Assembly: GCA_039545295.1 (NCBI GenBank)
Contig: BCIK01000003.1
Span: 1,178,001 to 1,242,000 of the forward strand
Source of the DNA: Udeniomyces pyricola
Taxonomy: Eukaryota > Basidiomycota > Tremellomycetes > Cystofilobasidiales > Mrakiaceae
Reading direction: 5' to 3'
DNA: 64,000 nt
Part shown: one piece after another, positions 60,600 through 64,000 of the stretch
How positions within the stretch are numbered: the first letter of the stretch is position 1
Layout of the letters: the number at the start of each line of letters is the position of its first letter
Made by a program: the position numbers and the translations under genes
Notes under the pieces: model-generated
Databases searched by the model: none
Told to the model about the DNA's origin: nothing
Seen by the model: the letters and a program-made list of their open reading frames with translations, nothing else

Positions 60600-61274
60600 G
60601 ACTTTCGTATGGGAGGTGTATGCGTTGGTGAGTGAACGGACGAGACGAGGAAGCGCAAGGAGGTTGGGTCGGAAGGATCGGAGCGAGTGATGTTGATGAA
60701 GCAACGATGTCGATGAAGTTAAGGCGGAAGCTGAGGTAAATAAAATGACCATGGGTTATCACTCGGCTTCTCATCATCGAGCCGCTTGAGATAAGGAATC
60801 ACGGATTTTTACTCAAATTTTAAATAGCTTCCTCAGGCTCCTTCCTCATAAAATATCAAGTTAGCTTGAAGCTTGACTTCCCTCCGGCCTCTCGCGTCTT
60901 GGCTCATTCATTTAATTGAGCGGCACGCCTCTCCAAATCAGGACTCATCAAAACACAGCCTACACATTAAATACCCAAGTGCTGCCGTGTGTAGTTGGAC
61001 CGACTCAAGATGATTATAAGCAATTGAAACGTACTGCTCGATCATCGATCAGGTCACACTCCAGGCAGGATCCATCCTGTATCGTTTGCCGGTAACTCAT
61101 TCATCAACGTGGGACAAGTTACTGAGGTAGAAATCAGACAGAAAATTACAACAACGCGATAGCTAACTAGCAGGACGGGAACGAAGTCACAAAACACCCA
61201 AGGCGAAAGGAAGAGGCTCAAGGAGCATTCCGAGAGAAATAAAGGAAGTCAAAATGAAAGGAACAAAACGCATT
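60600..61274. other. Intergenic region malate synthase end / Kelch gene start
   Basis: This 675-bp region upstream of the Kelch gene has an AT-rich block near 60803-60855. The Kelch frame stays open upstream to an ATG at 60752. No other gene was seen. Confidence 0.5.
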
Positions 61275-64000
61275 TTAAAGCGCGGCGGGTCGAGCAAGCC
61301 CCGGGTCAAGGTGGGCCATGAGATCGCTGTTGGTTCAAAGTTGACAAAACGCCAAAGGGACCTCTATCAGAACTTGAACTCTTCAGGTTCAATCACGGAT
61401 CGGCCAGAAGATGCAGAGGAAATGCTAACCTAGTGAGGAAATCGCTCGGGACTTTGGCAGTGACCTCTGAGATCATGTATGCCTTGGCAATCTCGACATC
61501 TCCGACGGTGATGCCGGGTGAAGTAGCGACAACCTTCTGGGCTTCTGCGTTGAGGATATCAATCACAAGGCTTGCGGTGATCTGGGTGCCGTTATCCTGA
61601 TAGCAAAAGAGAAAGACGACATGTTTAGCTATTTGACCAGAAAGTACAATGTGTTTCGATTGCTGGATCATGCGAAGATCTTACCATCTTGGCTCCGTGG
61701 TGAACCCATTGCCAAAGCTGCGTTCGAGCAATCTCGGCAGTAGCGGCATCCTCCATGAGATTTGCGATAGGGACGCATCCGTTACCTCCAACCCAGGCCG
61801 CACAGTCTGTGCGAGTGAACCAGGCAGAAAGAGCAGACTTTCAGGATGCACTCTCGTATTGAGGAGAGTCAAGGTATTCAACCAAAAACTTACAGGCAAG
61901 AGCCCTGAAGGAATGAACGAGTCAGAAAGCGGTCGGGCATCAGTATGTAGCCCTTGATTTACGAGGAGGATCGTTGCAATAAACGGAATAAGAGGGGTGC
62001 ACTCACGCTGAGGCGTTGCCAACGATGCCGGCCTGAGTGATCTTGCCCGGAACATCGCTCGAGACTAGGTCTTCGGGCTTGACTTTGACATCTTCTCGTC
62101 GCACGTGGTACTACAGAAACCAATGATAAATGTCAGCACAAACAAGTCGAATCAGGCGAGCAGGGCAAATTGATGCAACGCACCTGGTTGGGTCCGAGCA
62201 TGTGCTCGTTGAAGATATCGAGGGCAATTTTGACGAGTGCCGGGTGAGCGACCCAGCTATATCGTGCGCAGGATGTGTGCATTAGCATGGAAACAACTGC
62301 AAGCGCAATTCTTGAGGTGAAGAAAGAGACTCACGTTCCATCATGACCGGCCGAGACCTCCCTCAGCTTATCGGCCTTGACCTTGTTCATAGCAACTTCA
62401 TTTGCTTTGGGGTCGTTCTTGATTGGAATCTGAGCAGACACTGGAAGTGGCAGTGTGAACAGAAAGGTTAAACGAGTTTCTGTACTTAAAGAAGAAACGC
62501 AAGCGAGGATGTGAACTGAGCTGCGGTGACTCACTTCCACCCATGGCCGCTACTTTGCGTTTGTGGCACGTTTGAATGAGCAATCGGACGTAGGCGTCCA
62601 TGAAAGGAACAGTCATCGTCACCTCGGATCGATCGGGCAAGATGTGCTTCTTATGCATGCGAGTCTTTTTGATATAGGAGAAGATCTGCGAGCAGAAAAC
62701 GTTGAGTTTGGCCATGTCAAAGGCATGTCAGCGAAAATGATAATTTAGGCCCGTTGAGTCTGATGAAGTGATATGACGCACGTAGTCCCATCGACCACAC
62801 TGAGAACACAGAGTCAGGAGATAACAGTGTAGATGACCGCCAAGTAAACAAGGAAACATATGCAGATTGTAGCAGTCAGTAAATGACAAACTGTGTAAGA
62901 ACCTGTTCGGCCCAAAAGTGCAAGATCCTTACGTTCAAACCGGCAGAGTGTTCTCGGAGCTCGTAGATGATTTCGTCCATCTGGAACGCGGCCGGAAGCG
63001 TTTCGATGAGCTAGTAAGATCAAAGAGATGTTCGCAGGCGTCAGTACAAGCGCAGACAAATAAAGTTCAAGTGCGTGGTGGGTCAACAACTTACGACCGT
63101 CGCTCGGATCGTGCTGGGCGCAAGCTTGATGTATGACTCGGAAAAGTTGAAAACATCATTCCAGAGCCTATAAACCATCCACAGCGTCAGCGGGTTCCCA
63201 TCCAATCGTGGGCGAGGGGCACAACGAAATCAGCATCCGCCACGAACCTGGCTTCGAGATAGTGCTCCATCTTGGGCAGGTAAAAGTATGGACCGAAGCC
63301 CCTCTTGACGAGCTCGTGGGCATTATGATAGAAATAGAGGGCAAAATCAAAGAGCGATCCTGAGACGGCAACGCCATCAACGAGTACTCGAGGCTCCGAC
63401 AGATGCCATCCTCGCGGCCTAAGTAGAGTGTCCAAGGAGAGCCGAACTCAAGTCAGTCAGAATGCGCAGGCGCAGACGGAAGAGTGAGAGCGATAAAATG
63501 TGTAGTTACCTGACCAGGAGGACAGCTGGGTTAGGGTTGAGCTTGTAGCTCTTGCCGTTAGATTCGAGGGAGATGGATCCACTGCAAAGAAAGCAAGCAG
63601 TCACACAAAGCAAACCGAAGCGTCAGCGCCGTCGGACTCGGGCGAGTCCTTCGTTTGTCTTTTGCACATCACGATTGCGCAGCAGCTGGCTTTTCTCACT
63701 TGATAGCGTCGCGGAGGTTGATCTGTCCATTGAGACAGTTGTCCCAGGTGGGCGCATTTGAATCTGTCAAGGCACCGTTGGTCAGTCTGGTTTTCTAGCT
63801 TTGAGACATATGGAACAGGATGAGTGGAAGGAAAGCGGACCTTCGAAATCTGCCATGAACTGAGAGGAGAGTATAAGCGAGAAAAAGTGGTCAACAAGGA
63901 CCGGTCCGTTCCGCGCCGAGGCGTCATCTAGTGTCATCACTCACAGTTTTGGCTCCACTGTTCAAGGCTGAGGAACACGCATGTGTCAGTACTAGAGTGC
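61275..64000 (-). CDS. Malate synthase, N-terminus outside window
   Basis: Malate synthase joins glyoxylate and acetyl-CoA in the glyoxylate cycle, needed for growth on fatty acids or two-carbon sources. Spliced segments from the right edge: NSGAKT (about 63945), [39 protein letters not shown] (about 63400-63530), [40 protein letters not shown] (about 62960-63090), HSAGLNCGRWDYIFSYIKK (the family signature), [40 protein letters not shown] (about 62240-62350), [40 protein letters not shown] and [12 protein letters not shown]. The last exon gives [17 protein letters not shown] and TAA at 61275. Catalytic Arg, Glu and Asp regions are present. The C-terminal tripeptide is AAL, not a canonical SKL-type peroxisomal signal. 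At least eleven introns are present. Transcription is away from the window edge. Confidence 0.93.

Overview
The window is nuclear DNA of an intron-rich basidiomycete fungus. The evidence is dense short introns with GT..AG ends (14 in URA2 alone), a fused carbamoyl-phosphate synthase/aspartate transcarbamylase gene with a decayed dihydroorotase segment, CGA-rich arginine codon use, and typical fungal versions of TRAPPII, Orc3, glutaredoxin 3/4 and Dpm3. The class within Basidiomycota cannot be settled from the sequence alone. There are 17 protein genes. The first (NEDD8 E1 subunit) and the last (malate synthase) run off the window. No rRNA, convincing tRNA, CRISPR array or recognisable transposon was seen.

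Layout. 1-10.3 kb: NEDD8-activating E1 subunit (-), diverging from origin recognition complex subunit 3 (+); then an HDDC2-type HD phosphohydrolase (-), diverging from mitoribosomal mS41/Fyv4 (+). 11.1-20.0 kb: the 15-exon URA2 gene (+; introns resolved, 2362 residues). 20.9-26.6 kb: two unrecognised minus-strand genes, a multi-pass membrane protein with a large lumenal domain and a nearly intronless ORF carrying SIM-like and PIP-like motifs. 27.3-38.5 kb: a nodulin-like MFS transporter (-) and the TRAPPII subunit Trs130/TRAPPC10 (-). 39.1-42.4 kb: monothiol glutaredoxin Grx3/4 (-), diverging from oligoribonuclease Rex2/REXO2 (+). 43.3-48.4 kb: a GPAT-like glycerolipid acyltransferase (-), diverging from DPM3 (+). 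48.7-55.5 kb: an ACAA2-type thiolase (-), diverging from prolyl-tRNA synthetase (+). 56.6-64 kb: a Kelch/BTB protein, probably Ral2-like (-), and malate synthase (-).

How the genes relate. These are mostly housekeeping genes arranged as head-to-head pairs on short shared promoters. They do not form an operon or biosynthetic cluster. Some share themes: thiolase and malate synthase both act in use of fatty-acid/acetyl-CoA carbon; the acyltransferase, Dpm3 and Trs130 all serve the ER/Golgi membrane system; mS41, Rex2 and a probably dual-targeted ProRS serve mitochondrial gene expression. I did not find a clear new multi-gene system. The best leads are the two-start ProRS with an 8-nt last exon, a helically phased GTCACG array before URA2, an 11-nt microexon next to the HD catalytic doublet of the HDDC2 gene, the orphan SIM/PIP-like ORF, and long G:C homopolymers confined to non-coding DNA and absent from the first 24 kb.
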